Source: Bacteroidota bacterium
GTDB taxonomy: Bacteria > Bacteroidota > Bacteroidia > Chitinophagales > UBA2359
Direction of reading: 5' to 3'
Assembly (NCBI GenBank): GCA_020631245.1
Contig: JAHDHP010000002.1
Span: forward strand, 1-46,224
Length of the DNA: 46,224 bases
Shown here: in pieces, positions 35,086 to 43,736 of the stretch
Layout: the number at the start of each line of letters is the position of its first letter
Position numbering within the stretch: the stretch's first letter is position 1
Position numbers and translations under genes: made by a program
The notes under the pieces: model-generated
Database searches by the model: none
Seen by the model: only the letters and a program-made list of their open reading frames with translations
Told to the model about the DNA's origin: nothing

Positions 35086-35300
35086 CCATTACATATGGTT
35101 TATTTTTGAATTACTATAACAATATAATCGTGTTGCCTGTGAACAGGTTTTTTAAATGAAATCGCAAAATACGCTTATTGCTATTTGTTGTTTCTTAAGT
35201 GGTTTTTGAGTCTGACAGTTAGTTGATTTGTAAGATTTTAGGTTGTTTTTTTGTTGGTTTTTATTGGGAGGAATTAGGATGCAAAAAGCGAATCCATCTT

Positions 35301-36794
35301 TTACTTAACTAGCGTTATATTGCCTTTTTCAAGAATGTTATCCCCATCCACAGTTGTGTATTTAATAACCCAGACATACGTTCCAATGGGACTATTATTA
35401 TTATAGGTGCCATCCCAAAATATTCCTTTTTCCTCTGTTCGAAAAACTTGATTTCCCCACCGATCATATACGACATGCTGAAAATCAATTAACTCACAAT
35501 TAATTTGATAGAAGAATGAATCATTTATATCATCATTATTTGGCGAAAAACCACTAACAATAATTGATAGACATGGCTCACAATTTTCTCCTATTTCTAC
35601 TTTAGAAACGATTATGCTATCACAACCCAATTGATTGGTAAAAAACGAATTGTATTCACCAGGCTCAGTGACGACCTCTCCACTAGGTAAGGTAAAACTA
35701 TCTCCCTCACAAAAGTATGCAACAGGATTAGTAATGATGGTATCAGAAACAAGTTCTACTTTAGAAACGATTATGCTATCACAACCCAATTGATTGGTAA
35801 AAAACGAATTGTATTCACCAGGCTCAGTGACGACCTCTCCACTAGGTAAGGTAAAACTATCTCCTTCGCAAAAGTATGCAACAGGATTAGTAATGATGGT
35901 ATCTGAAACTTCTACTTTAGTAACGATAATGCTATCACAGCCAAATTGAGTTGTAAAAAACGAATTGTATTCGCCTGATTCAGTGACTATCACTCCATTA
36001 GGCAAAGTATAACTATCTCCTTCACAAATGTTGACCTGATCATTTGATATATACTCTTCTCCAATAAGAATATCAGTTTGGTAACTTAAAGAACAATTAT
36101 TGATTAAATCAACTACGGTTAAACTAGCACTATAAAGGCCAGGTTCATTAAAGGTGATGTCGGGATTAGCTTCATCTGAGGTTTCTCCATTTGAAAACTC
36201 CCATTGATATTCATAACAAGGTATTGCCGTAAATGTAAAAGCAATTTCTCCTCCATTATCACTATATTGAGTATCATCAAAATGGTATTTTATATCTTCT
36301 CCAGTACCAAGGTATTTGTATTCGTAAATATGGTTCTCATTATAATTATTGGGAATTATCTGACTGGGTTTAGGTTCAATATTACTAAACACACCACCCT
36401 CTGGGCCGGAAATAAAACCAGTAACGAGATCAAATTTTCCAAAACCATCGAACCAATCATTAAAAGTTGGAGATCCAGGCCCGTCATCCCATACAGTCAT
36501 TATCCCTTCTACTTCAAGGGTGTATAAACAACCTTCTACAGTCGGAAAATTAATAATGACTTCTTGGAAATAATCAGTGGTTAATTTACGAAGCTCAATA
36601 TTAGAGGACTTTTCTTCTAGTATAGAAGTGAAATTGACCGTGTTGGGAAATAGGCAATCTTCGTTTTGATTATATTGTATATCTATGTCTTCTAAATTAC
36701 ATTGGGCTTTCACTTGTTGAGTAAAAAAGCTACTTATCAAAAAGGCTAGTAGTGCAACTTGTAATAACTGATAATTAATTGGTATGTTTTTCAT
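35301..36794 (-). CDS. Secreted PKD-domain protein with T9SS type B sorting domain
   Basis: A 497-residue secreted protein. The signal peptide is 1-30 (VALLAFLISSFFTQQVKA). A beta-sandwich region follows (about 35-200). Residues 195-245 form a PKD-like domain (YQWEFSNGETSDEANPDITF). Three tandem units of about 52 residues (about 248-400) share CEGDSFTLPSGEVV and GCDSIIVSKVE. The C-terminus (about 408-497) is a type B sorting domain (gliding-motility-associated type; FSPNNDDINDSFF, YDRWGNQVFRTEEKG, PIGTYVWVIKY). Two of the tandem units are almost identical at nucleotide level. The start and leader resemble those of the neighbouring secreted genes. Confidence 0.9.
   Translation of the reverse strand: MKNIPINYQLLQVALLAFLISSFFTQQVKAQCNLEDIDIQYNQNEDCLFPNTVNFTSILEEKSSNIELRKLTTDYFQEVIINFPTVEGCLYTLEVEGIMTVWDDGPGSPTFNDWFDGFGKFDLVTGFISGPEGGVFSNIEPKPSQIIPNNYNENHIYEYKYLGTGEDIKYHFDDTQYSDNGGEIAFTFTAIPCYEYQWEFSNGETSDEANPDITFNEPGLYSASLTVVDLINNCSLSYQTDILIGEEYISNDQVNICEGDSYTLPNGVIVTESGEYNSFFTTQFGCDSIIVTKVEVSDTIITNPVAYFCEGDSFTLPSGEVVTEPGEYNSFFTNQLGCDSIIVSKVELVSDTIITNPVAYFCEGDSFTLPSGEVVTEPGEYNSFFTNQLGCDSIIVSKVEIGENCEPCLSIIVSGFSPNNDDINDSFFYQINCELIDFQHVVYDRWGNQVFRTEEKGIFWDGTYNNNSPIGTYVWVIKYTTVDGDNILEKGNITLVK
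35597..36040 (-). repeat. Tandem 159-bp coding repeats inside the PKD protein gene
   Basis: A unit of 159 bases (53 residues) begins at 35597 and again at 35756, with only a few differences between the two copies. A third, more diverged copy begins at 35912. The near identity of the first two implies a recent tandem duplication. Confidence 0.85.
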
Positions 36795-36831
36795 GCTGAA
36801 ATTTTAGTTTGTGTATTTGGGGGAGGCAATA

Positions 36832-36900
36832 TCGTAGGGGGTGAACCTATGTGTTCGCCTTTGTTCAAAGAGGACAGACACATAGGTCTGCGCCCTACGA
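36832..36900. repeat. Palindromic repeat F upstream of the PKD protein gene
   Basis: TCGTAGGG..GAACCTATGTGT and its inverted counterpart ACACATAGGTCTGCGCCCTACGA form a 69-base hairpin-type unit. A degenerate relative lies at the centre of the repeat at 11586-11757, and a half (CACCCTACGA) lies near 45703. It sits between the secreted genes at 35301 and 36920. Confidence 0.7.
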
Positions 36901-36919
36901 TAGCACAGAATAATTCTTC

Positions 36920-39805
36920 TTATCTAATCATCACCTTACCCTTCGCCACTCTACCCTTTGTTGATTGAATATGATAGAGATAAACCCCTGCCTGCACTTG
37001 TGGCAATTGTTTTTGATGTAAGGGGATGCTTAGGTTGGGAATAAAGTCTACTTCTTGTCCTAATAAATTGAACAGTTGGAGGGAGAACTGCTCTCCTGCT
37101 TGTATTTGGTTAATTTGAATGCTTAGTTGTTTACGGTCATAGTTGACATTGGCTACCAACATGTCTAGGTCATAAATGGGGGTAGGTGTAGTATAAGTAT
37201 GTATCGTGTCAGGCTCTGAAAGTCCGACTGTGTTAAATACCTCATTGGTAATAATAGGCACATTATAATCGAAGTAAATGGCTGCTTTATTGGTGATGAG
37301 ATCATCATACTTATTGTCTGCTTGTTGTTTCAAGGAATAAGAGATGAAGCCTTGACTAGCTGCTTGATTACTTGCACTATCGGGCAATAAAATTTGATCA
37401 AAGGTGAAGAAGATAACATTACTATCTTCAACTACTAAGTTATAATCGTGGCTAAAGGCAGTTACCTCTAAGCTGGGGAGATATAACTGCTCAACGTCTA
37501 TGGTATCAATAATGATGACCCGATAGGCAACGGCATTACCTGTATTTTGAAAGCGGATGCGATAGTTTAAATCTACGAAATCAGGGATGCGATTCTCTTC
37601 TAGAACACCTGATGGAAACACTATTTTGTCATTCGGATCGTAAGAACCAACAATTTCTTGACAGTCAAAATCGAAGAGTGGATTATCGTCGCCATCCCAT
37701 TGTGAATTTACTAATCCAAAAGAAAAGGGAATATTACCACAACCTTCTACGACCTCTGTGATAGTTGTAATAGAAGGATGTACCAAACTTTGTTTTACGG
37801 TAAGTCTATAAGTCGCTCCTGTAGCTTCATAACTAAGCACCAAACTACCTCCACTTTCCAATTGATAGGTTTCTGTAGCCACTAAAATATTATCTATGTA
37901 TAGTCTGTATGGCCTTGGCGATGACATATCCATACCTGTATTCGTGATCGTAAACCGCACCGAATCCCCTACACATTCGCCCTTTACTTGCAGGTCTTCC
38001 CCTTCCCAAGAAGGATTACTCACACAAGGATCATTAGGAAAAGCGTAAGCATCTACACAAACGGTACTTCTTAGTGTTGCCGCACAACTTATCGAATCGA
38101 GTAGGGTAAAGGAGCCACATTCTAAAACTCCCACATCTCCTATATCAAAAATCAGATAATCGTCCTCTTGCACAAAAGGAATGGAACTGCTTTGAGGGAT
38201 GATTACATCAGGAAAATACAGTTCGATAAAGGCATCTTCAGCAGTAACAGTTCCTATATTGCAATAATTGATCGTGTATATATTTTCAAAACATCTGACA
38301 AGTAAAGGCGTACCGATATTTACGTTCAGTTGAGGGCAATCAACAATAGGTTCGTAGGCATAATTTAAATTGCCAATACTATCAGTAAGACTCGTAAATG
38401 TTGCGCTATAAGGAGTAGTGGGACAGGTTAATGACCATATATCACTTTGCCAATAATTAGTAAAGGTATAGCTACCTATATCTGTTTTTAGGACATAGAA
38501 TCCATCTTCATCTGTTAGGGTAAGAAACTGCTCATCATCTGTATAAACAAATACATTAGGGATGCCTTTTTCGTTTTCGTCTTTAATACAATTACCATTT
38601 TCGTCATAAAAAACATATCCAGTAACTTGGGCCGATTGGACACAAGAAAAATCAACAGCCTCTAGGTCAAGCAAGGGACAAAACATAAAGTTGGGAACCC
38701 CTCCTTGTAAATTATTAGGACAAACTTGGAGTGTTTCTAAACTAGGTAAGTTACTAAAATTAGGAAGCTTACCTGATAAGTCATTATCATCTAGATACAA
38801 CCATCCTAAATTCGGTAAATTACTAAAATCAGGAATCGTACCTGATAAGTCATTTTTATCTAAATACAGCCATTCTAAGTTCGGCATACTACTAAAATCG
38901 GGAATCGTGCCTGATAAGTTATTGCGCCCCAACCAAAGCCATTCTAAATTCGGTAAATTACTAAAATCAGGAATCGATCCAGATAAACTATTATCAAATA
39001 ACATAAGCCTTACTAAATTCGGCATATTGCTGAAATCAGAAATGCTTCCTGTAAGCGCATTATTATTTAATCTAAGCTCAATTAAATTCGGTAAATTACT
39101 AAAATTAGGAATCGATCCAGAGAGGTTGTTTTGATGAAAATCTATTCTTGTTAAGTTTTGCAAATTGCTAAAGTCAGGAATAGCACCTGATAAGTTATTA
39201 TCACTCAATCGAAGCTCTATTAAATTCGGCAAATTGCTAAAATTGGGAATAGCATCTGATAATGTATTTACAAATAAATGAAGGACCTCCAAATTCGGCA
39301 AATTACTAAAATCGGGAATAGCACCTGATAAGTTATTATACTCCAAAGAAAGCCATTTTAAATTCGGCAAATTACTAAAATCGGTAATCGTGCCCGATAG
39401 CTCATTATTACCTAAATTAAGCTCTGTTAAAATCGGCAAATTGCTAAAATCAATTATTGATCCTGAAAGCATATTTTGCGACACATCCAGTTTTTTTAAT
39501 TGGGGCAACTGCAAATCAATTAATGCTCCTTCTAACTGATTAAAATTCATTTCTATTTCTTCGACATTACATCCATCCGATGTTAGGCTTATACCAAACC
39601 ATTGTTCAACAGGAGCTGCTAACCAACCACTATTATTTGCCCAATTAACACCATTAGTGGCATTATAAAAATCCACTAGGACTAAAGAATCACTTTCTGC
39701 TACTGTTGAGCATTGGGCCTGTGCTTGTTGCGTAGTAAAACTTCCCATTAAAAGGCTTAGAAATACTATTGGCAATAAGTACTGATAAATGTTAAGCTTA
39801 TTCAT
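36920..39805 (-). CDS. Secreted plant-type LRR protein with SdrD-B-like, DUF7619-like and T9SS type A domains
   Basis: A 961-residue surface protein. The signal peptide is 1-30 (LPIVFLSLLMGSFTTQQAQA). An LRR cap follows (SDSLVLVDFYNATNGVNWANNSGWL), then twelve 23-residue repeats of the LPNLxxLxLxxNxLSGxIPDFSN type (about 105-385). A VTGYVFYDENGNCIKDENE domain of the SdrD B-like kind spans about 398-470. A long beta-rich region leads to a DUF7619-like domain (SYDPNDKIVFPSGVL; YRIRFQNTGNAVAYRVII; KAAIYFDYNVPIITNEV). The T9SS type A sorting domain is at the end (LSIQINQIQAGEQFSLQLFN, VAKGKVMIR). It is paralogous to the genes at 40227 and 45767. It may serve adhesion (inference). Confidence 0.93.
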   Translation of the reverse strand: MNKLNIYQYLLPIVFLSLLMGSFTTQQAQAQCSTVAESDSLVLVDFYNATNGVNWANNSGWLAAPVEQWFGISLTSDGCNVEEIEMNFNQLEGALIDLQLPQLKKLDVSQNMLSGSIIDFSNLPILTELNLGNNELSGTITDFSNLPNLKWLSLEYNNLSGAIPDFSNLPNLEVLHLFVNTLSDAIPNFSNLPNLIELRLSDNNLSGAIPDFSNLQNLTRIDFHQNNLSGSIPNFSNLPNLIELRLNNNALTGSISDFSNMPNLVRLMLFDNSLSGSIPDFSNLPNLEWLWLGRNNLSGTIPDFSSMPNLEWLYLDKNDLSGTIPDFSNLPNLGWLYLDDNDLSGKLPNFSNLPSLETLQVCPNNLQGGVPNFMFCPLLDLEAVDFSCVQSAQVTGYVFYDENGNCIKDENEKGIPNVFVYTDDEQFLTLTDEDGFYVLKTDIGSYTFTNYWQSDIWSLTCPTTPYSATFTSLTDSIGNLNYAYEPIVDCPQLNVNIGTPLLVRCFENIYTINYCNIGTVTAEDAFIELYFPDVIIPQSSSIPFVQEDDYLIFDIGDVGVLECGSFTLLDSISCAATLRSTVCVDAYAFPNDPCVSNPSWEGEDLQVKGECVGDSVRFTITNTGMDMSSPRPYRLYIDNILVATETYQLESGGSLVLSYEATGATYRLTVKQSLVHPSITTITEVVEGCGNIPFSFGLVNSQWDGDDNPLFDFDCQEIVGSYDPNDKIVFPSGVLEENRIPDFVDLNYRIRFQNTGNAVAYRVIIIDTIDVEQLYLPSLEVTAFSHDYNLVVEDSNVIFFTFDQILLPDSASNQAASQGFISYSLKQQADNKYDDLITNKAAIYFDYNVPIITNEVFNTVGLSEPDTIHTYTTPTPIYDLDMLVANVNYDRKQLSIQINQIQAGEQFSLQLFNLLGQEVDFIPNLSIPLHQKQLPQVQAGVYLYHIQSTKGRVAKGKVMIR

Positions 39806-39844
39806 ATTGGAATTTTTATTTGTATAGTTTCTTTTTGTTTTTTT

Positions 39845-40046
39845 GGACGTGCCCTTTTCCTCCTCGCCCGTTCATGCGTCCTCGTATGAACAAGCACGAG
39901 GAGGAAAAGGTCGGGCTATTCGCTTGTAGTTGTCTCATAGCTACCCGTTTCGCATAGTCCTAGCGGTGTCTTCCGCTGTCAGCCCCGCTAGTCCTTGCTA
40001 CACAAAGGTAGCTATTTCGCCAAACTACCGCTACTATCCCTCACGC
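39845..40046 (+). repeat. Element A, copy A5
   Basis: It begins GGACGTGCCC. The variable hairpin pairs CCTTTTCCTCCTCG with CGAGGAGGAAAAGG, with loop core GCGTCCTCG. GGTCGGGCTATTCG, the second stem ATAGCTACC/GGTAGCTAT and the hairpin CTAGCGG/CCGCTAG follow. It ends CTACTATCCCTCACGC. Directly after it lies a B/C repeat composite. Confidence 0.87.
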
Positions 40047-40048
40047 AA

Positions 40049-40237
40049 TTCCCCTCCTCGGAGGGGTTAGGGGTGGGTTCGATGGAACGATTGACGATGC
40101 GACGTCCGACGGGGCTGCCGCCAGCGTCTTCGCTGGTGGTCACTACGACTTTATACCCACCCCTCGCCCCTCCGAGGAGGGGATTATCGTTCCATCGTCG
40201 GACGTCAATCGTTCCATCGTCGCACGTCAATCGTTAA
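40049..40237. repeat. Composite of repeats B and C in inverted arrangement
   Basis: B (plus, 40051-40079) and B (minus, 40155-40182) face each other. Between them are repeat C units and a hairpin CCGCCAGCG tctt CGCTGGTGG (about 40120-40140). Further C units follow (40185-40237). The last C unit runs into the 3' end and stop codon of the LRR gene at 40227. Its open frames are not genes. Confidence 0.75.
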
Positions 40238-43200
40238 TCATCACCTTCCCTTTCACCACTCTTCCTTTCGATGATTGAATGCGATAGATATAAACACCTT
40301 TTGGTATCGGTGGTACTATTTCTTGGTGTAGTGGTACACTAAGATTCGGAATCAAACCCACTTCTTGCCCCATTATATTGAACAGTTGGAGGGAGAACTG
40401 CTCACCTGCTTGTACCTGATTGATTTGAATACTTAGTTGTTCATTGGCATAGTTGACGGTAGCTTCCAAATCATCTTTAATAATGTGGATTTCTGGTACC
40501 GAGGTATGTACAAAGTCGGCAGTGGTCGTATCAGGAATGCCCACTGTGTTAAATACTTTGTTGGTAATAACTGGCTCATTATAATCAAAGTAAATGGCTG
40601 CTTCATTAGTAATGAGATCACCAATAGCATTACCTTCTTTTTGTGCTAGAGTGTAGGTAATAAATCCATGACTAGCGGGTTCATTGTTAGTGCTATCGGG
40701 CAATAAAATATCATCAAAAGTGAATTGGAGGATATTACCATCTATAACGTCTAATTCAAAATTGTGGCTATAGGCTCCTAGTTCTAAACTGGAGAGTTGT
40801 AAGTGTTCAATGTCTATAGTATCTATGATAACAACCTTATAAGCGACAGCATTACCCGTGTTTTGAAAGCGAATGCGGTAGGTGAGATCAACAAATCGGG
40901 AAATGTGATTGCCCGCTAACACACCAGAAGGAAATACGGTTTTATCATTTGGATCGTAAGAACCAACAATTTCTTGGCAGTCGTAATCAACAAAGGGATT
41001 ATCATCTCCATCCCATTGTGAGTTGACTAAACCGCCCGTAAATGGACCCGCTCCACAGCCCTCTATGGCTTCAGTGACAATCGTACCAGCAGGATTTCCT
41101 AAAGGTTGTTGTAGAGTCAATCTAAAAGTAATATTGGAAGCCTCACGACTTATTATGATACTATCGCCACTTTCTAATTGAAAGGTACTGTTAGCAGCTA
41201 ATACATCATTTTCGTATAGAAAATATGGCTTCTCCAAAGTCATATTGGAGCCTGTATTTTTGATAATAAACTGTACTTCATTACCCAAACATTCGCCTTT
41301 TACCTCTAGGTTTGCTCCACTCCATATAGGACTAATCGTACAAGGGTCATTTGGAAAAGCATAGGCATCTACACAAGCGGTACGCCCCAATACAGCCTCG
41401 CAGCTTACTGAATCGAGTACAGTGAAGGAGCCACATTCCAAAATGCCTATATCTCCTATGTCAAAAATCAGATGATCGTCTGCTTGTACATAAGGAATAG
41501 AGCTACTTAGTGGTACTAGTTCTTCAGGAAAGTAGAGCTCGATATAGGCATTTTCGGCTGGTAATGAACCTTCATTACAATAATTGATCGTATACGTATT
41601 GTTGAAGCACCTAGTAAGCCCAGCACTACCGATTTCTACTTTCAGTTGAGGACACTCTACGCTAGGATTGTAAGCATAATTCATATTGCCAATACTATCA
41701 GAATAAGTGGTAAATGTGGCAGTATGGGGAGAGGAGGATGCTGGACAGCTCTGTGACCACGTTCTACTTGTCCAAGAACTGCCAAAGATATAAGAGCCAA
41801 TATCTGTTCTTAATACATAAAATCCATTCTCATCAGTTCTAGTAATAGTCTGTTCGTCATCTGTATAAACAAATACATTAGGAATGCCTTTTTCGTTTTC
41901 GTCTTTTACACAATTGGCATTTTCATCATAAAATACATAGCCAGATACCTGAGCTGATTCTACGCAAGAAAAATCTGTATCTTCAATAACAAGCAATGGA
42001 CAAAATATAAAGTTAGGAATAGTTCCTTGTAAATTATTGGGACAAACAGTAAGTTCTTTTAAGGATGGTAAATTGCTAAAATTAGGAATAGCACCTGATA
42101 AGTTATTATACTCTAAATAAAGTAGTTTTAAATTGGGCAACTGATTAAAATCAGGTATACTACCTGATAAGTTATTATTATATAAATAAAGTCTTTCTAA
42201 ATTGGGCAATTGATTAAAATCAGGTATACTACCTGATAGATCATTTTCATATAAATAAAGTTTTTCTAAATTCGGCAAATTGCTAAAATTGGGTATACTA
42301 CCTGATAGGTTGTTTTCATTTAAATAAAGTCTTTCTAAATTCGGCAAATTGCTAAAATCAGGTATACTACCCGATAAATCATTATTCGACAAACTAATTC
42401 CTTCTAAACTTGGTAAATGATTAAAATCAGGAATGGTGCCTGACAAGCTATTCTCATATAAGGAAAGAGATGTTAAATTCGGCAACTGATTAAAATCAGG
42501 AACGGAGCCTGTTAAGTTATTATTACCTAAAGAAATCGATTCTAACTTCAGTAAATGATTAAAATCAGGAATGGTGCCTGACAAGCTATTATTACGTAAA
42601 GAAAGAGATATTAAATTGGGCAACTGATTAAAATCGGGTATACTACCTGATAAGTTGTTCTCATATAAATAAAGTTTTTCTAAATTCGGCAAATTGCTAA
42701 AATTGGGTATGCTACCTGATAAGTTATTATTGTTTAATTGAAGTACTCCCAAATTCGGCAAGTTGTTAAAATCAGGAAGACCAGTTAAGTGATTTTCAGC
42801 TACATTCATCGATTCTAAATTGGGCAAATTACTAAAATTGGGTATACTACCTGATAATTTATTTCCCCATAAAAAAAGGGTTGTTAACTTCGGCAAATTA
42901 CTAAAATCGGGAATACTGCCTACTAAGAAACTAGCATCTATGCTAAGCGATTCTAAATTGGGCAAATTACTAAAATCGGGAATACTATTATATGAAAAAT
43001 TATTACTTCCTAAATCAAGATTTATTAAATTGGGCAAATTGCTAAAATCGGTAATATTGTTTAAAAAGCGATTCCCATTTAAATTAAGCGATTCTAAATT
43101 GGGCAAATTACTAAAGTCGGTAATCATACCAGTGAAATTATTCCTATCCAAATTAAGCGTTGTTAAATTCGGTAAATTAGTAAAATCAGGAATGCTTCCA

Positions 43201-43535
43201 TTTATCTCATTTTTACTCAAACTAAGTGATGTTAAATAGGGTAATTGTAGATCTGTTAACTCTCCAGCCAAGTTCCGATTCCAGAAATATATTTTCTCAA
43301 CATGGCAACCATCAGAAGTGAGCGTAATACCATACCATCGTTTAACTGGCTTTACTAGCCAACCACTGTTAATGTCCCAATTATCTCCACCAGTAGCATG
43401 ATAAAAGGCAACTAACTCCAAAGAGTCGCTTTCCGATACACCTGAGCATTGGGCTTGTGTTTCTTGAGTAGTAAAAAAGTTGAGAAGGGCTAGTAGTACT
43501 ACTTGTAAATGATAATTAATGATTATGTTTTTCAT
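40227..43535 (-). CDS. Large secreted plant-type LRR protein with T9SS type A sorting domain
   Basis: An 1102-residue paralog of the protein at 36920. The signal peptide is 1-28 (VVLLALLNFFTTQETQA). The cap is SDSLELVAFYHATGGDNWDINSGWL. Eighteen LRRs of 22-24 residues follow (about 100-515, LPNLxxLxLxxNxLSGSIPDF). The SdrD-B-like VSGYVFYDENANCVKDENE, a DUF7619-like region (SYDPNDKTVFPSGVL; AAIYFDYNEPVITNKV) and the sorting domain (LSIQINQVQAGEQFSLQLFN) follow. The chain ends VKGKVMIND, whereas paralogs end VMIR or VMVR, because the stop lies in a C repeat. ATG 43535 is preceded by the leader seen before other secreted genes. Confidence 0.93.
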   Translation of the reverse strand: MKNIIINYHLQVVLLALLNFFTTQETQAQCSGVSESDSLELVAFYHATGGDNWDINSGWLVKPVKRWYGITLTSDGCHVEKIYFWNRNLAGELTDLQLPYLTSLSLSKNEINGSIPDFTNLPNLTTLNLDRNNFTGMITDFSNLPNLESLNLNGNRFLNNITDFSNLPNLINLDLGSNNFSYNSIPDFSNLPNLESLSIDASFLVGSIPDFSNLPKLTTLFLWGNKLSGSIPNFSNLPNLESMNVAENHLTGLPDFNNLPNLGVLQLNNNNLSGSIPNFSNLPNLEKLYLYENNLSGSIPDFNQLPNLISLSLRNNSLSGTIPDFNHLLKLESISLGNNNLTGSVPDFNQLPNLTSLSLYENSLSGTIPDFNHLPSLEGISLSNNDLSGSIPDFSNLPNLERLYLNENNLSGSIPNFSNLPNLEKLYLYENDLSGSIPDFNQLPNLERLYLYNNNLSGSIPDFNQLPNLKLLYLEYNNLSGAIPNFSNLPSLKELTVCPNNLQGTIPNFIFCPLLVIEDTDFSCVESAQVSGYVFYDENANCVKDENEKGIPNVFVYTDDEQTITRTDENGFYVLRTDIGSYIFGSSWTSRTWSQSCPASSSPHTATFTTYSDSIGNMNYAYNPSVECPQLKVEIGSAGLTRCFNNTYTINYCNEGSLPAENAYIELYFPEELVPLSSSIPYVQADDHLIFDIGDIGILECGSFTVLDSVSCEAVLGRTACVDAYAFPNDPCTISPIWSGANLEVKGECLGNEVQFIIKNTGSNMTLEKPYFLYENDVLAANSTFQLESGDSIIISREASNITFRLTLQQPLGNPAGTIVTEAIEGCGAGPFTGGLVNSQWDGDDNPFVDYDCQEIVGSYDPNDKTVFPSGVLAGNHISRFVDLTYRIRFQNTGNAVAYKVVIIDTIDIEHLQLSSLELGAYSHNFELDVIDGNILQFTFDDILLPDSTNNEPASHGFITYTLAQKEGNAIGDLITNEAAIYFDYNEPVITNKVFNTVGIPDTTTADFVHTSVPEIHIIKDDLEATVNYANEQLSIQINQVQAGEQFSLQLFNIMGQEVGLIPNLSVPLHQEIVPPIPKGVYIYRIQSSKGRVVKGKVMIND

Positions 43536-43629
43536 GCTGAAATTTTTTTAGCACCTTAGTTCTTTGTAAGGCAATTCTATATTTTTTATGAACACATTAA
43601 ATAGGTTTTATTAAAAATAAATAAGCTTT

Positions 43630-43732
43630 GGGGGCACGTCCAAAAACCCACCCCTTGCCCCTCCGAGGAGGGGATTCTTGTTCCATCGTCGCATGTCGCA
43701 CAAAACCCACCCCTAACCCCTTCGAGGCAGGG
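43630..43732. repeat. Orphan element A end plus two B copies
   Basis: GGGGGCACGTCC at 43630-43641 is the terminal block of an element A in minus orientation with the rest of that element missing. Next are B copies in minus orientation at 43646-43673 and 43705-43732, with a C fragment (TTCCATCGTCGCATGTCG) between them. These lie between the LRR gene start and element A7. Confidence 0.65.
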
Positions 43733-43736
43733 AACT

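Noticed and set aside
39995-40237. Open frames on both strands in the B/C composite
   Set aside because: They arise from palindromic repeats and have no protein-like composition.
38691-43239. Open frames antisense to the LRR arrays (38691-39134, 42820-43239)
   Set aside because: The 69-base period of the real LRR genes keeps the opposite strand open by chance; the translations just repeat KLLKSGI-like units.
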